46,718 nt of DNA, from NCBI GenBank assembly GCA_030068525.1, contig JASJOS010000030.1, forward strand, positions 1 to 46,718, written 5' to 3'. The notes below the pieces were generated by a model. That model made no database searches. It was not told the DNA's origin and saw only the letters and a program-made list of their open reading frames with translations. This document shows positions 1 through 8,275 of the stretch, one piece after another. A program made the translations under genes and the position numbers. How positions within the stretch are numbered: position 1 is the first letter of the stretch; each line of letters starts with the position of its first letter. Origin of the DNA: Xanthocytophaga flava. Its GTDB lineage: Bacteria > Bacteroidota > Bacteroidia > Cytophagales > 172606-1.

Positions 1-748
1 CATAAATTAAGGTTTGCGTAAGACTCATCGGTCCATTAAAGACCACATTATCCACTCCATAGCCAGCTCCGGAAATAGTTAGGCTAGTTGAAGCTCCCAG
101 ATTGGCTGTGCCATTGACAGTTGCATTGTTGAGTTGATATAAACGAAGATTGGTCCCACAACTGATACCACCAAACACTTTGTTAGCCGGCCCATTCAGA
201 TTCAGTGTCACATTGTTACCCACAGTAAAAACGCCAACAGTCTGAGTAATGGCATTGCTGCTGGCAAAGTTAACATTGACTGTTCGGGCCGTGTTGGAGG
301 AAAAGGAAATATTGCCAAAAGTTTTGGCTGTATTGCTTAAAGTCAGCGTTGTATTTGAAGCAGAAGTAAAAATCAATGTTGCGGTTCCTGACAGATCCAT
401 CGCATCGGCAAAGATGGCAGACGTACCACTGATGGTCAGATTGGCCGCCAGATCCAGCGTGGGATTGTTAGTCACCCCCGTCCAGTTGATGCTGTTACAG
501 ATGGCTCCTGTGGTCAGGGTGACTGTTTGTCCTGCACTAGAAAAAGAGTTGGCATCAAAGATAGCAGCATTGGCAGTAGCTGGCACGCCAGCCCCTCCAC
601 TTCCACCGGAAGTGGTAGACCAATGGCTGGCATCATTCCACGATCCGCCATCTCCTACCCAGTATAAACTCTGGGCGTTTGTATAAGCTATTGCAACCAT
701 CCACAGGATGCTGGTAATAGCAAGTTTGTACAGTAATTGTTTAGACAT
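1..748 (-). CDS. Secreted adhesin-like beta-strand repeat protein, 3' end missing
   Basis: The reading frame is open from an ATG at 746-748 to the left edge, about 249 codons, so only the N-terminal part is present. It starts with a signal peptide (MSKQLLYKLA, then a hydrophobic stretch ending TNAQS). After cleavage comes a Trp-rich segment (YWVGDGGSWNDASHW), which is common at the mature N-terminus of very large Bacteroidota surface proteins. The rest is rich in Thr, Ser, Asn, Ala and Gly in short alternating strands, as in a beta-helix or adhesin stalk. Proteins of this kind are usually exported by Sec and then by the type IX system through a C-terminal domain, which would lie outside the window. 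A surface or gliding role is inference. Confidence 0.72.
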   Translation of the reverse strand, partial: MSKQLLYKLAITSILWMVAIAYTNAQSLYWVGDGGSWNDASHWSTTSGGSGGAGVPATANAAIFDANSFSSAGQTVTLTTGAICNSINWTGVTNNPTLDLAANLTISGTSAIFADAMDLSGTATLIFTSASNTTLTLSNTAKTFGNISFSSNTARTVNVNFASSNAITQTVGVFTVGNNVTLNLNGPANKVFGGISCGTNLRLYQLNNATVNGTANLGASTSLTISGAGYGVDNVVFNGPMSLTQTLIY

Positions 749-1299
749 ATTTACGGGTATAGCTGTGTTATCAGATGCATTATGGATTTTGTACCAATTA
801 AGAGACTAGAGATCTTCCTGTTCATACCCTTCCTCCTCCTCAGGTAAGTCACCCTAAATCACCTTCTATAATTCATCCTCAAAGTTCCAGGAGAAATCTC
901 AGCATTTCTTGTTCTTTTCGTTCTGTTTCTTACTATGTCAGTTTTGATCCTGTATTTTTAAGTTATGGTGCTGTTATTTAGCTCTGGCTATACAATCTCT
1001 TTTATATGTATATGTGTATTAGACTTTATCCATTTCAGCTTTTTTATTGTGAGAAAAGTAATTTTGTTCCTTCTTTTAAAGAAAAAACTAGTCAGCAGAG
1101 AAAAAAGAAGAAGTAAGTTAGCTATCCAATTAAGGCATATTATTGTATGGAATGTAACCTCAATACAGAGGCAAATAGCATTACTTGTTGAAGATATAAT
1201 TACAGGAAAAAGAGGTGTATGGGGTCAAACTAAAGGACCCTTTCTGAAAATAATAGCAGAATTTCCTATATTGCGCCCTTAATCATCCTATCCCTTTAC
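749..1299. other. Intergenic region without a convincing gene
   Basis: About 550 AT-rich bases separate the adhesin start from the transporter start. One open frame of 105 codons exists here (965-1282, plus), but its composition is that of translated AT-rich DNA and no domain is visible. I found no strong hairpin, tRNA or canonical TTG/TAnnTTTG pair. The region presumably holds both outward promoters. Confidence 0.5.
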
Positions 1300-2592
1300 A
1301 TGGCATCAGAGGTCTTTTTCATCCTCTTACTTATTTTAATCAATGGTATTTTTTCAATGGCAGAAATTGCCATTGTATCCTCTCGTAAATCCCGGCTCGA
1401 AAATGATGCACAAAAAGGAGATCGAAATGCAGAGGTAGCACTTTCACTTGCCAATGATCCTAATAAATTTCTTTCTACTGTGCAAGTAGGTATTACAACA
1501 ATAGGTGTGATAACTGGAGCATTTGGAGGGGCACGTTTGTCAGAAAATATGGCTGTATGGATTGCGCAATTTGCGCAACTAAAACCCTACAGCAATGAAA
1601 TTGCATTCTCTGTAATTGTTGTATCCATTACATTTTTCTCTTTGGTATTGGGAGAGTTGGTACCAAAACGAATCGGTATGAACTTCCCTGAAGGCATTGC
1701 CCGGGTTATGGCAATCCCAATGAATCTGATATCTAAGCTCTTTCTCCCATTTGTCTGGATTTTGAGTATAACTACAGACTTGTTATTAAAACTATTTCAG
1801 ATAAAACCTTCTGATGAGCCTTCTGTTACAGAAGAAGAAATTAAATCACTGGTAGCTCAGGGAACCAATATGGGTATATTCGAAGAAGTAGAACAGGAAA
1901 TAGTAGATCGGGTATTTACATTAAGTGACAGACGGGTCGGATCTATCATGACCAATAAACTTGATATTGAATGGATTGACATTAATGATGAGTTTGATAA
2001 CATAAAAGAAACTGTTATGCAGGCTCCTTATAGCCATTTTCCAGTATGTAATGATTCGCTGGACGATGTTATTGGAATTGTTTCTACTAAACAATTCCTG
2101 CAAACTCTTTTACAGAATGGTACTGTAGACTTACAAAATATAGCAGAAAAACCATTGTTTATCCCTGAGAGCATGAAAGCATTTCGGGTTTTGGAACAGT
2201 TTCAGAAATCCAAAAACCGAATCGCCATGGTAGTTGATGAGTTTGGAACCATACAGGGACTGGTTACGCTTAAAGATTTATTTGAGGCTATGGTAGGTGA
2301 ACTGGAACCTGCAACAGATGAAAGTTATACAATTGTAGAACGTGAGGATGGAACGTTTCTGGTTGATGGTCTAATGTCTTTTGAAGAATTTCTTCAATAT
2401 TTTGAAATGGGAGATGTAGATCCGGAAGAACGGGCAGGCTTTCATACGTTAGGAGGGTTAATATTTAATATAGCCCATGAAATCCCTAAGACTGGTGAAA
2501 AATTTGAGTGGAATAACTTATCTTTTGAAATTGTAGATATGGATGGTAATCGAATAGACAAACTACTGGTGAGATTAATGGATAAAGAATAA
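1300..2592 (+). CDS. CNNM/CorC-family membrane transporter (hemolysin-related)
   Basis: The 430-residue product has the family's standard architecture. Residues 1-195 form a DUF21 membrane domain with three to four hydrophobic helices and the signature GELVPKRIG near residue 120. Two CBS domains span about 205-325 (RRVGSIMT and VVDEFGTIQGLVTLKDLFE), and a CorC/HlyC C-terminal domain covers about 340-428 (VDGLMSFEEF, GFHTLGGLIF). Members are linked to Mg2+ or Co2+ efflux or to Na+-coupled divalent-cation transport, with adenine nucleotides binding the CBS pair. The name hemolysin is historical. It is transcribed alone and ends at a shared terminator hairpin facing the convergent operon. The ATG at 1300 starts directly with a hydrophobic helix, as expected. 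The family call is firm and the ion is unknown. Confidence 0.9.
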   Translation: MASEVFFILLLILINGIFSMAEIAIVSSRKSRLENDAQKGDRNAEVALSLANDPNKFLSTVQVGITTIGVITGAFGGARLSENMAVWIAQFAQLKPYSNEIAFSVIVVSITFFSLVLGELVPKRIGMNFPEGIARVMAIPMNLISKLFLPFVWILSITTDLLLKLFQIKPSDEPSVTEEEIKSLVAQGTNMGIFEEVEQEIVDRVFTLSDRRVGSIMTNKLDIEWIDINDEFDNIKETVMQAPYSHFPVCNDSLDDVIGIVSTKQFLQTLLQNGTVDLQNIAEKPLFIPESMKAFRVLEQFQKSKNRIAMVVDEFGTIQGLVTLKDLFEAMVGELEPATDESYTIVEREDGTFLVDGLMSFEEFLQYFEMGDVDPEERAGFHTLGGLIFNIAHEIPKTGEKFEWNNLSFEIVDMDGNRIDKLLVRLMDKE

Positions 2593-2620
2593 AAGAATTT
2601 TAAACATAACATTACCAGTC

Positions 2621-2651
2621 ATTCCTCTGTCAATCAGTATGACAGAGGAAT
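2621..2651. terminator. Bidirectional terminator hairpin between convergent genes
   Basis: A perfect 12-bp stem (ATTCCTCTGTCA at 2621-2632 with its complement at 2640-2651) and a 7-base loop lie between the transporter stop and the stop of the minus-strand DUF3419 gene at 2653. TTTTATTT follows on the plus strand. Confidence 0.8.
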
Positions 2652-2652
2652 T

Positions 2653-3828
2653 TTATTTAATGGCAGATACGATTTTATATATTCTAAAATTGTTGCAGAT
2701 ACCGCTTCTTTCCTGTTCTTTTATTACATATTTATCTGCATTAATTAACTCGAAACCAACCAATTGCTGTATATAGACATCTGGGTCCAAAACTATATAC
2801 CGAAATACAATCAATGCATCCTGACATGCTGTTCTCCTAATCTCCTTTAATACTCTTTCTGTAAAAACCTCATCCATTGCTTCCAGAATATTAGACATTG
2901 CAAAGAAATGGATACTGGCAGCGGGTTGTGTTGTCAGATAATTTACCATATCACTTGGTATCCAATGAATATTGGATAGTTTCTCTTTTATGTGTTTATA
3001 GACAGAAGGCCACAAATATAAAGGCAGTGTATTTTCTAACTCGTAATTATAGCTTTGCAGGAATGTCTGCCATATATACGGATTGCTATGTAAGGGTGTA
3101 GTTGTAAACCAGGTTTGTAATTTGTTGAAAATATACAGCGAAAAATCCGCAGGTAAACGACTTATGACCTCTTTTCCGAATATCCACTTAAGAATTGTCT
3201 TGCTTAACAGAATAGAGACTATCCTCTTTAAACGTTTCTCTTTTAGCACAACAGGAAATTGCTGCTTTTGTTGTTCTACATCAGTCAAATTCAAAAATTG
3301 ATGAAACAAATTTGAAGAAGAAACAAGTTTCAAAAAAACGGTAGAAAACCAAGTCATCTTCCGATCTATAAAACCGGCATGATTCATACCTCTGCTCAGT
3401 AAATGCAGATTATCAGACCAGTATTGTTGCGTTTCATCAGGTAAAAGCATTTCTACTTTCTTATAGAAAGGCTCAGCATTCTTGTCCAGAGCATTTAAAA
3501 AATCTTTATAACTAAGTACTTGCAGCAATGTAGACTTAAGCTGACAAAAGTAAATCTGAGCAGTATTGATATCAATTGCGGCTATCTGTGCTGAAGTATG
3601 ACCAGCCAGGCTAAATGCTGTACATCCTGCTGATGCTACCACACAAATATGCTGAGGATCAGGAAGCTGCTTTAATAACGCTACTTCAACCACCGGATCT
3701 TCCCATACCTGGCCAAATAACAAACGAGGTTGACTAATCCTTTTCTTTCCCAATCGTCCCCATTTCCAGAAAGATGATCCTTGTTTCTGACTCACAATAC
3801 TATAGTTAAAGAAATTTCCCAGGGCCAT
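2653..3828 (-). CDS. BtaA-like (DUF3419) 3-amino-3-carboxypropyl transferase
   Basis: The 391-residue protein carries the DUF3419 signature FGQVWEDP at residues 38-45. A Rossmann-type SAM-binding stretch VVASAGCTAFSL follows at 63-74, and AAIDINTAQ at 83-91. BtaA enzymes of this family move the 3-amino-3-carboxypropyl group of S-adenosylmethionine onto diacylglycerol, the first step of betaine-lipid synthesis. It is the last gene of a five-gene minus-strand operon, and its start overlaps the end of the DoxX-like gene by 23 bases, so the two are probably translationally coupled. An N-methyltransferase-like gene sits in the same operon, as a BtaA/BtaB pair would need. The lipid substrate is inference. 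The family name is well supported, but DUF3419 proteins are broader than BtaA. Confidence 0.75.
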   Translation of the reverse strand: MALGNFFNYSIVSQKQGSSFWKWGRLGKKRISQPRLLFGQVWEDPVVEVALLKQLPDPQHICVVASAGCTAFSLAGHTSAQIAAIDINTAQIYFCQLKSTLLQVLSYKDFLNALDKNAEPFYKKVEMLLPDETQQYWSDNLHLLSRGMNHAGFIDRKMTWFSTVFLKLVSSSNLFHQFLNLTDVEQQKQQFPVVLKEKRLKRIVSILLSKTILKWIFGKEVISRLPADFSLYIFNKLQTWFTTTPLHSNPYIWQTFLQSYNYELENTLPLYLWPSVYKHIKEKLSNIHWIPSDMVNYLTTQPAASIHFFAMSNILEAMDEVFTERVLKEIRRTACQDALIVFRYIVLDPDVYIQQLVGFELINADKYVIKEQERSGICNNFRIYKIVSAIK

Positions 3829-4183
3829 ATTCTCCTACAATATAAGCACAGCAAAGCAATGGCAGATTTGTAATTAGTAAACCAAGAGGTGCTTCTATGG
3901 CGCCACTAAACAAAATACCAATTATATTCATTAGTAAAATTAACCCTATCTGAAACCAGGAAACAAATCTGTAGTATAAACCACTCAATATACCTATAGC
4001 AAGTACAGTTTCGCCAATGCCTATTATCCACAAAAATTGCTGAGCAGATAATATACCCTCTCCAAGCCCCTTTACTACATCCAGATGATGTTTGTCAACT
4101 TTAATTAATTTGAGGTAAAGTCCCTGATACAACCAATTGAGGCATAACACTAATCTCAAGAAGAAGAGTAATCCTGGGTTCAT
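3806..4183 (-). CDS. DoxX-like four-helix membrane protein
   Basis: I chose the ATG at 4181-4183 because it overlaps the upstream stop codon as ATGA, the classic coupling arrangement. A longer version starting at 4225 would add 14 residues lying inside the upstream gene. The 125-residue product (MNPGLLFFLRLVLCLNWLYQ) has four hydrophobic segments and the layout of the DoxX-like family: an N-terminal helix followed by GLYLKLIKVDKHH, a loop with a helix start IIGIGETVLAIGIL, then two more helices. No catalytic residues are evident. It lies between a small membrane protein and the DUF3419 gene, so it may be a membrane partner of the lipid enzymes. That role is inference. Confidence 0.7.
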   Translation of the reverse strand: MNPGLLFFLRLVLCLNWLYQGLYLKLIKVDKHHLDVVKGLGEGILSAQQFLWIIGIGETVLAIGILSGLYYRFVSWFQIGLILLMNIIGILFSGAIEAPLGLLITNLPLLCCAYIVGEYGPGKFL

Positions 4184-4599
4184 TGAATTTGTATGGTAAA
4201 TAGTAGAATAAAGATGACCAGGCAATAAGACCAGAATAGGCTAAATATAATATGCATAATAGTCTCAAAACGCTTGCCTCGCCAAAGTGCAGAATCGTAT
4301 ACCAAAAATTGAAACACTAACCGACATCCCCAAAAAACAAGTAAGCCAATAGTGATAGCACGAGCTAAAGGGGAAGGTTGTAATAATTCTTCCGCCATTG
4401 ATAAGAATAATAGACCATTCAATCCCACAAACAAGGCAATAAAGAAGGTATGAACCTGAATCATTTGTCTGTTCATTAATGACAATGAAGACAATTCAAT
4501 CTTCCAGCTGAAGCGTCTGGGAAAATCAAGGTGAACAACTGCCAGTAAGAGTAATAGGCTTCCAATAATATGCAGATGTAGAATTAAACCATTTGCCAT
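4180..4599 (-). CDS. Hypothetical four-helix inner-membrane protein
   Basis: The 139-residue product has four predicted membrane helices: about 5-22, 45-68, 80-101 and 115-137. It has no export signal apart from the first helix and no motif I can assign. Short charged loops (HLDFPRRFSW, DSALWRGKRFET) separate the helices. The gene starts 14 bases after the methyltransferase stop and ends in an ATGA overlap with the DoxX-like gene, so it belongs firmly to the operon. The family is not recognised. Its constant company of a DoxX-like protein and a DUF3419 enzyme suggests a membrane-lipid context. Confidence 0.72.
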   Translation of the reverse strand: MANGLILHLHIIGSLLLLLAVVHLDFPRRFSWKIELSSLSLMNRQMIQVHTFFIALFVGLNGLLFLSMAEELLQPSPLARAITIGLLVFWGCRLVFQFLVYDSALWRGKRFETIMHIIFSLFWSYCLVIFILLFTIQIQ

Positions 4600-4613
4600 A
4601 GGTAAGAGTTAGT

Positions 4614-5375
4614 TTATTTCTTCAATACGAATACACTGATAAATGGATTGATATGAAACTGATCAATCAGTAAAAACTCGGTTTCATTAAATGCTTCTTT
4701 CCATGCTCTTGCGGAGAAAAAGTGAAAAAAACCGGGTCCATACGCTAGAAAGTTATTTCTATCCCTTAAATGTTCTATTAATATGAAATGTCCTTCTTTC
4801 TCCAACACACGATATGCTTCCTGAAAAAAAAGAACCTTTTCTTCCGGTGTGCGAATCTCATGAATAGCCAGAAATCCAAAGATAATAGTGACAGAACCTG
4901 ACGACAAATTCCAATTTGTTGTCTGAACAGTTTTCGTTCCAGCTACTACAGGCTTGTATTTTCGGGCACGTTTAATTGAAATCTCTGTATTTTTTGCTGG
5001 ATCATAAAAGTCTAAGATCTTCCAGTCTGCACCTGGAAAAAAACGCTGTAATAGCAAACTAGTCTCATCAAATCCGGAATGTATATTCACGCATGTTCCG
5101 ATTCCAGATAGTTGCAAGCGGTTTAGCCAAGTCAGCTTGTATAAATCGGATCGGTCATAAATAAAATGTGATACAACTAAAGAACCTATTAGGTAAAAAA
5201 GTGCAATGCCTGTGCCAATACCAGCAATAGGCTGTATTAATCCTGTAAACACATCTAGGTAAATCAGGATACAGATAACTAACACTATTCCAAAAACAAG
5301 TACATAAAAATGCCAGTTGAATCGTATTATGTTTAATACGCCTTCCCAACGTTTTCTTTGATAGAATGTTTCCAT
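4614..5375 (-). CDS. Membrane-anchored SAM-dependent methyltransferase-like protein
   Basis: The 253-residue product starts with two membrane helices (about 22-44 and 47-70), followed by a class I methyltransferase fold. The usual glycine-rich motif I is poorly kept: the segment CVNIHSGFDETS lies at 95-106, where a GxGxG loop would be expected. An acidic strand end (LDFYD, 121-125) follows, then a motif II-like GFLAIHEIRTPEEK near 165-180 and the C-terminal block EHLRDRNNFLAYGPGFFHF. The protein sits in the operon with the BtaA-like enzyme. In known betaine-lipid pathways a second, methylating enzyme finishes the head group, so this is the natural candidate. The unusual motif I means activity should not be assumed. 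Confidence 0.7.
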   Translation of the reverse strand: METFYQRKRWEGVLNIIRFNWHFYVLVFGIVLVICILIYLDVFTGLIQPIAGIGTGIALFYLIGSLVVSHFIYDRSDLYKLTWLNRLQLSGIGTCVNIHSGFDETSLLLQRFFPGADWKILDFYDPAKNTEISIKRARKYKPVVAGTKTVQTTNWNLSSGSVTIIFGFLAIHEIRTPEEKVLFFQEAYRVLEKEGHFILIEHLRDRNNFLAYGPGFFHFFSARAWKEAFNETEFLLIDQFHINPFISVFVLKK

Positions 5376-5411
5376 ATTATGCAGATCAGATCAAATTTGA
5401 CTTCTATCACC

Positions 5412-6155
5412 CTATTGTAATACGTTTTCTATCCTTCCTTTCTCCCATCGATACGGAATGTTCTGTACCACAAATGCATTGGATAATTGTAATTCAGGGT
5501 GGTCAAAAGGAGTATTGTTCAGAAAACCAATTCTGGCAGTTTGTACATTTACAGGCAAGGGAGTCCAGTTTTCACGAACACCTTCAATGATAGTCATGTG
5601 ATTAGTCTTTGGCTCAAAATCGAAGGTAAAAGGTAGCGGCCCGGCAAAACGACGAGCCTCTTTCCAGTTAGTAAAAACGGAATTTTCAGGCAGCTGGCTA
5701 TTCTCGTCATTCCACTGTACATCTACATGTAAGTCTGATACTTTACTGACTACAGATATACTTTTCTCTTTTATGTTCCACTGAATATCTGTCAACGCAT
5801 AATGGTAATGGGTTAATATGTTTCCCAGTGTCTTCATTAGTAGCTTATCTGTTTCTGATCGGAGAATGTATAATCCACGCAGCCTCTTCCCATTGGTAGT
5901 ATGGTAACGAACAAACAAACGATAGCCGATTAAAAAGAAATTCTGTCCCATCCACTCAGGAAAACCTGCCGGACGCAGATTTTCTGTTTGCACCATTGCC
6001 ACTGTTACAAAACCAAAATCATTAAAGGTATCTAATTCCAGATGAGGAGGTAATAAAGGTTGCAATACTTCCTGAGGCATTGCGTAAGATAGTACCAATG
6101 AAAATTTAAAGTGAGCAACAACAGGAAATGGGTGCCTTTTTAATTGATCTATCAT
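5412..6155 (-). CDS. DUF2071 (YqjF-like) family protein
   Basis: This is the first gene of the five-gene minus operon: 247 residues, soluble and without signal peptide. The N-terminus (HFKFSLVLSYAMPQEVLQPLLPPHLELDTF) and the later blocks VAMVQTENLRPAGFP and YRLFVRYHTTNGKRLRGLY match the acetoacetate-decarboxylase-like fold of DUF2071 proteins. The function of the family is unknown. In this window it is transcribed with a methyltransferase-like protein and a DUF3419 enzyme. A clear Bacteroidota promoter lies about 30 bases upstream. Thirty-six bases separate its stop from the next start. The function within the operon is open. Confidence 0.8.
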   Translation of the reverse strand: MIDQLKRHPFPVVAHFKFSLVLSYAMPQEVLQPLLPPHLELDTFNDFGFVTVAMVQTENLRPAGFPEWMGQNFFLIGYRLFVRYHTTNGKRLRGLYILRSETDKLLMKTLGNILTHYHYALTDIQWNIKEKSISVVSKVSDLHVDVQWNDENSQLPENSVFTNWKEARRFAGPLPFTFDFEPKTNHMTIIEGVRENWTPLPVNVQTARIGFLNNTPFDHPELQLSNAFVVQNIPYRWEKGRIENVLQ

Positions 6156-6182
6156 GATACCTTTGCCTTAGATTTAACTATG

Positions 6183-6213
6183 CAAAGATAGTGACAATAT
6201 ATTTTATTTTCAA
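6183..6213 (-). promoter_or_regulatory. Bacteroidota-type promoter of the DUF2071-to-DUF3419 operon
   Basis: On the minus strand TTG (6211-6213), a 20-base spacer and TATCTTTG (6183-6190) match the Bacteroidota -33/-7 consensus exactly. The expected start of transcription is about 20-25 bases before the ATG at 6155. Confidence 0.75.
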
Positions 6214-6363
6214 AATATATTGAAAGTTTAATTTTGAAAAATCGCCTCTTATACACAAGGAGCAATAAAAAATACCCAAAGCCTGATCCATCTCATCATA
6301 AGAAGAAATCGGACTTTCCAGAATTTAATCGTAGTAAATAAAAAATAGTGTATTGGTTATCTG

Positions 6364-6813
6364 TTAAATAGATAAAGAAAAACGGACTTTCTCTTTTCCT
6401 TTACCACCAATGCATTTATAAAACCGAATAGCATTTTCATTAAAAACTGGAGTCTGCCATTGTATATTTACACAAGATCTTTCAACGGCTATTTTCTTCA
6501 GCCATTGCATGATAGAATATCCGATCCCTTTACCACGACAGAATGGTTTTAGGTACAAACAATCCAGATGTAAAAAATAGCCCGCATCCCAGGTTGAGAA
6601 ATCAAATGTATAGGTAAAGTACCCTATGATCTCTCTCCCATCCTCCACTATCCAACAATGCAAAGGAGGATTCTCGAGTGAAAGCAACTTTTGAAAAACT
6701 TCTTTCTTCCCTTCCAACTTATAATTAGTCTGCTCATATTCTGCATGTTCTTGACATAATATCAGTAAAGCATCTATATCTTCCAGCTGACATATACGAA
6801 AATGATAACTCAT
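6364..6813 (-). CDS. GNAT-family N-acetyltransferase
   Basis: The 149-residue product is a single GNAT domain. The acetyl-CoA pyrophosphate loop is visible as CRGKGIGYSIMQWL (about residues 98-111), after a beta strand LHLDCLYLKP and before the C-terminal NENAIRFYKCIGG, typical of small acetyltransferases. Its ATG overlaps the LysR stop codon as ATGA (6810-6813), so the two genes are co-transcribed. The acyl acceptor is unknown; homologues act on polyamines, amino acids, antibiotics or protein N-termini. Pairing with a LysR regulator suggests the enzyme answers to the same small-molecule signal. Confidence 0.85.
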   Translation of the reverse strand: MSYHFRICQLEDIDALLILCQEHAEYEQTNYKLEGKKEVFQKLLSLENPPLHCWIVEDGREIIGYFTYTFDFSTWDAGYFLHLDCLYLKPFCRGKGIGYSIMQWLKKIAVERSCVNIQWQTPVFNENAIRFYKCIGGKGKEKVRFSLSI

Positions 6814-7700
6814 CCTACTTTTATTTCTCTTTGTAAAAAATCTATAAAATGATTGAAATATGCCGGATACTGACGCTTTTTCAAAACAGCTATATAATGT
6901 TTTCGCTTCAATCCATTTTTGCCAATCTTAACAGTTTTCAGATTACCTGCATGTAAATAAGGCTGCAGTGCCCACTTAGCCATTACCATTACTCCCATAT
7001 CAGCTTTCACCATTTCCAGTGAAGCTTCTGTCAGCGGAAGAATGATAATCTTCTTAGGTGATATATTGGCAGGTGCCAATACATGCTGGTGGATAGTCAC
7101 CGTTTTTAAGGGAAGTGAATGAATAATAAGATTCTGGTCTGCGAAATCCTGTGCTTCTACAAATCTTTTCTTTACCCAAGGATGTTCGTCTGGTACTACC
7201 GCAACCATCTCATCCTGAAATAATTCAATGTATTTGATATTCTCATCTTTGACAGGATCGCTACTAATAGCAATATCCAGCATACCTTCTGTTAGCCTTT
7301 GTAACGGCTCATGGGTAGCTTCCATGACAATCTTGATTTCTACATTAGGATACAGTACATGAAACTGACGCATCAGAGAAGGCAGCCAGTGATAACTGGT
7401 ATAACACTCTGTACTGATACGAATCTCCCCTACCTCTCCATACACCAACTGTTTGATTTCCTGCTCCGTTTCTGAAAGTTTAGCCAGAATATCATTAGCC
7501 AGAGTATATATCTTCTCCCCTGCACTAGTTAGAATCCACTTCTTGTTTAATCGTACAAATATCTTCGTTCCCAACTGGTATTCAGCCTCTTTCAGCTGAT
7601 GGCTTAAGGCAGACTGAGTTAGATGCAGTTTATCTATAGCTTTTGTAATGCTCCCTTCCTCTACAATCGCTTTTATTAATTTCAGATGACGGATCTCCAT
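6810..7700 (-). CDS. LysR-family transcriptional regulator
   Basis: The 296-residue product has the family's usual length. The N-terminal winged helix-turn-helix spans residues 1-60 (EEGSITKAIDKLHLTQSALS). The inducer-binding domain spans about 88-290 and opens with GEIRISTECYTSYHW, a pattern seen in MetR-like members. It is transcribed away from the rhodanese gene, the usual geometry for a LysR protein controlling a divergent target across a shared intergenic region (7701-7871). It is followed in operon by a GNAT acetyltransferase. A TACCTTTG -7-like box lies at 7747-7754 on the minus strand, without a clear TTG partner. MetR resemblance would suggest sulfur or methionine metabolism; that is inference. 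Confidence 0.88.
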   Translation of the reverse strand: MEIRHLKLIKAIVEEGSITKAIDKLHLTQSALSHQLKEAEYQLGTKIFVRLNKKWILTSAGEKIYTLANDILAKLSETEQEIKQLVYGEVGEIRISTECYTSYHWLPSLMRQFHVLYPNVEIKIVMEATHEPLQRLTEGMLDIAISSDPVKDENIKYIELFQDEMVAVVPDEHPWVKKRFVEAQDFADQNLIIHSLPLKTVTIHQHVLAPANISPKKIIILPLTEASLEMVKADMGVMVMAKWALQPYLHAGNLKTVKIGKNGLKRKHYIAVLKKRQYPAYFNHFIDFLQREIKVG

Positions 7701-7816
7701 TGACAGTCTTGATTCCTACTTTATATTTTAACAAAAAGAATATCGGCAAAGGTACTATTTGCACCTCAGGGTTTTTCATGAAAAAATTTGATAGTGGACA
7801 TGAAATCTTTTCGTTT

Positions 7817-7845
7817 TTGAGCCATTTCCGCACTCACTAGCTTTG
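7817..7845 (+). promoter_or_regulatory. Promoter of the rhodanese gene
   Basis: TTG (7817-7819), an 18-base spacer and TAGCTTTG (7838-7845) match the Bacteroidota promoter form. The ATG at 7872 follows after a short leader. The site lies in the divergent region shared with the LysR gene. Confidence 0.7.
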
Positions 7846-7871
7846 CATCCATCACCAAAACCCATACCGTT

Positions 7872-8261
7872 ATGAATGCACATGTAAAACATTACGAAGA
7901 CAAGTTAGCCTATGAAATTGATTCCTGGGATGCTCACCAGGCTATTCTGAACAATGAAAAGATTATTATTCTGGATGTTCGTTCACCCGAAGCCTATGCC
8001 AATGAACATATTCCGGTTGCCCGGAACTTTCATCACAAAACCATGAATGAAGAAACTGTTAAACTACTTGATCTTAGCTATACCTATGTCACTTATTGTG
8101 ATGGCATTGGCTGTAATGGATCAACCAAAGGGGCTTATAAACTTGCCAAATTAGGAGTAACCGTCAAAGAACTTATTGGCGGGCTGGATTGGTGGAAACG
8201 AGATGGCTATGCTACTGAAGGTACATTTGCCAAAGCAGGTATTAGTTGTAATTGTGATTAG
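7872..8261 (+). CDS. Rhodanese-like sulfurtransferase domain protein
   Basis: The 129-residue product is a single rhodanese domain. The CH2A-like segment LDVRSPEAYANEHIPVARNF lies at 34-53, the active-site Cys76 sits in TYCDGIGCNGSTKGA, and GGLDWWKRDGY closes the fold near residue 103-113. Cys76 would carry the persulfide; a second cysteine, Cys81, lies in the same loop. A C-terminal CNC tail (126-128) may add a thiol or metal site. The gene has its own promoter, is divergent from the LysR gene and ends in a strong terminator, so it is a single-gene unit. The partner receiving sulfur is unknown. Confidence 0.88.
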   Translation: MNAHVKHYEDKLAYEIDSWDAHQAILNNEKIIILDVRSPEAYANEHIPVARNFHHKTMNEETVKLLDLSYTYVTYCDGIGCNGSTKGAYKLAKLGVTVKELIGGLDWWKRDGYATEGTFAKAGISCNCD

Positions 8262-8275
8262 TGGATGGCTTTTAT

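Noticed and set aside
965-1282. Open frame of 105 codons, plus strand
   Set aside because: Amino-acid composition is that of AT-rich intergenic DNA (Phe/Ile/Leu runs, then Lys/Arg), no domain, no promoter.
2653-3828. Firm naming of the DUF3419 gene as btaA
   Set aside because: The signature fits, but the family is wider than BtaA and the lipid product is unproven, so no symbol was given.
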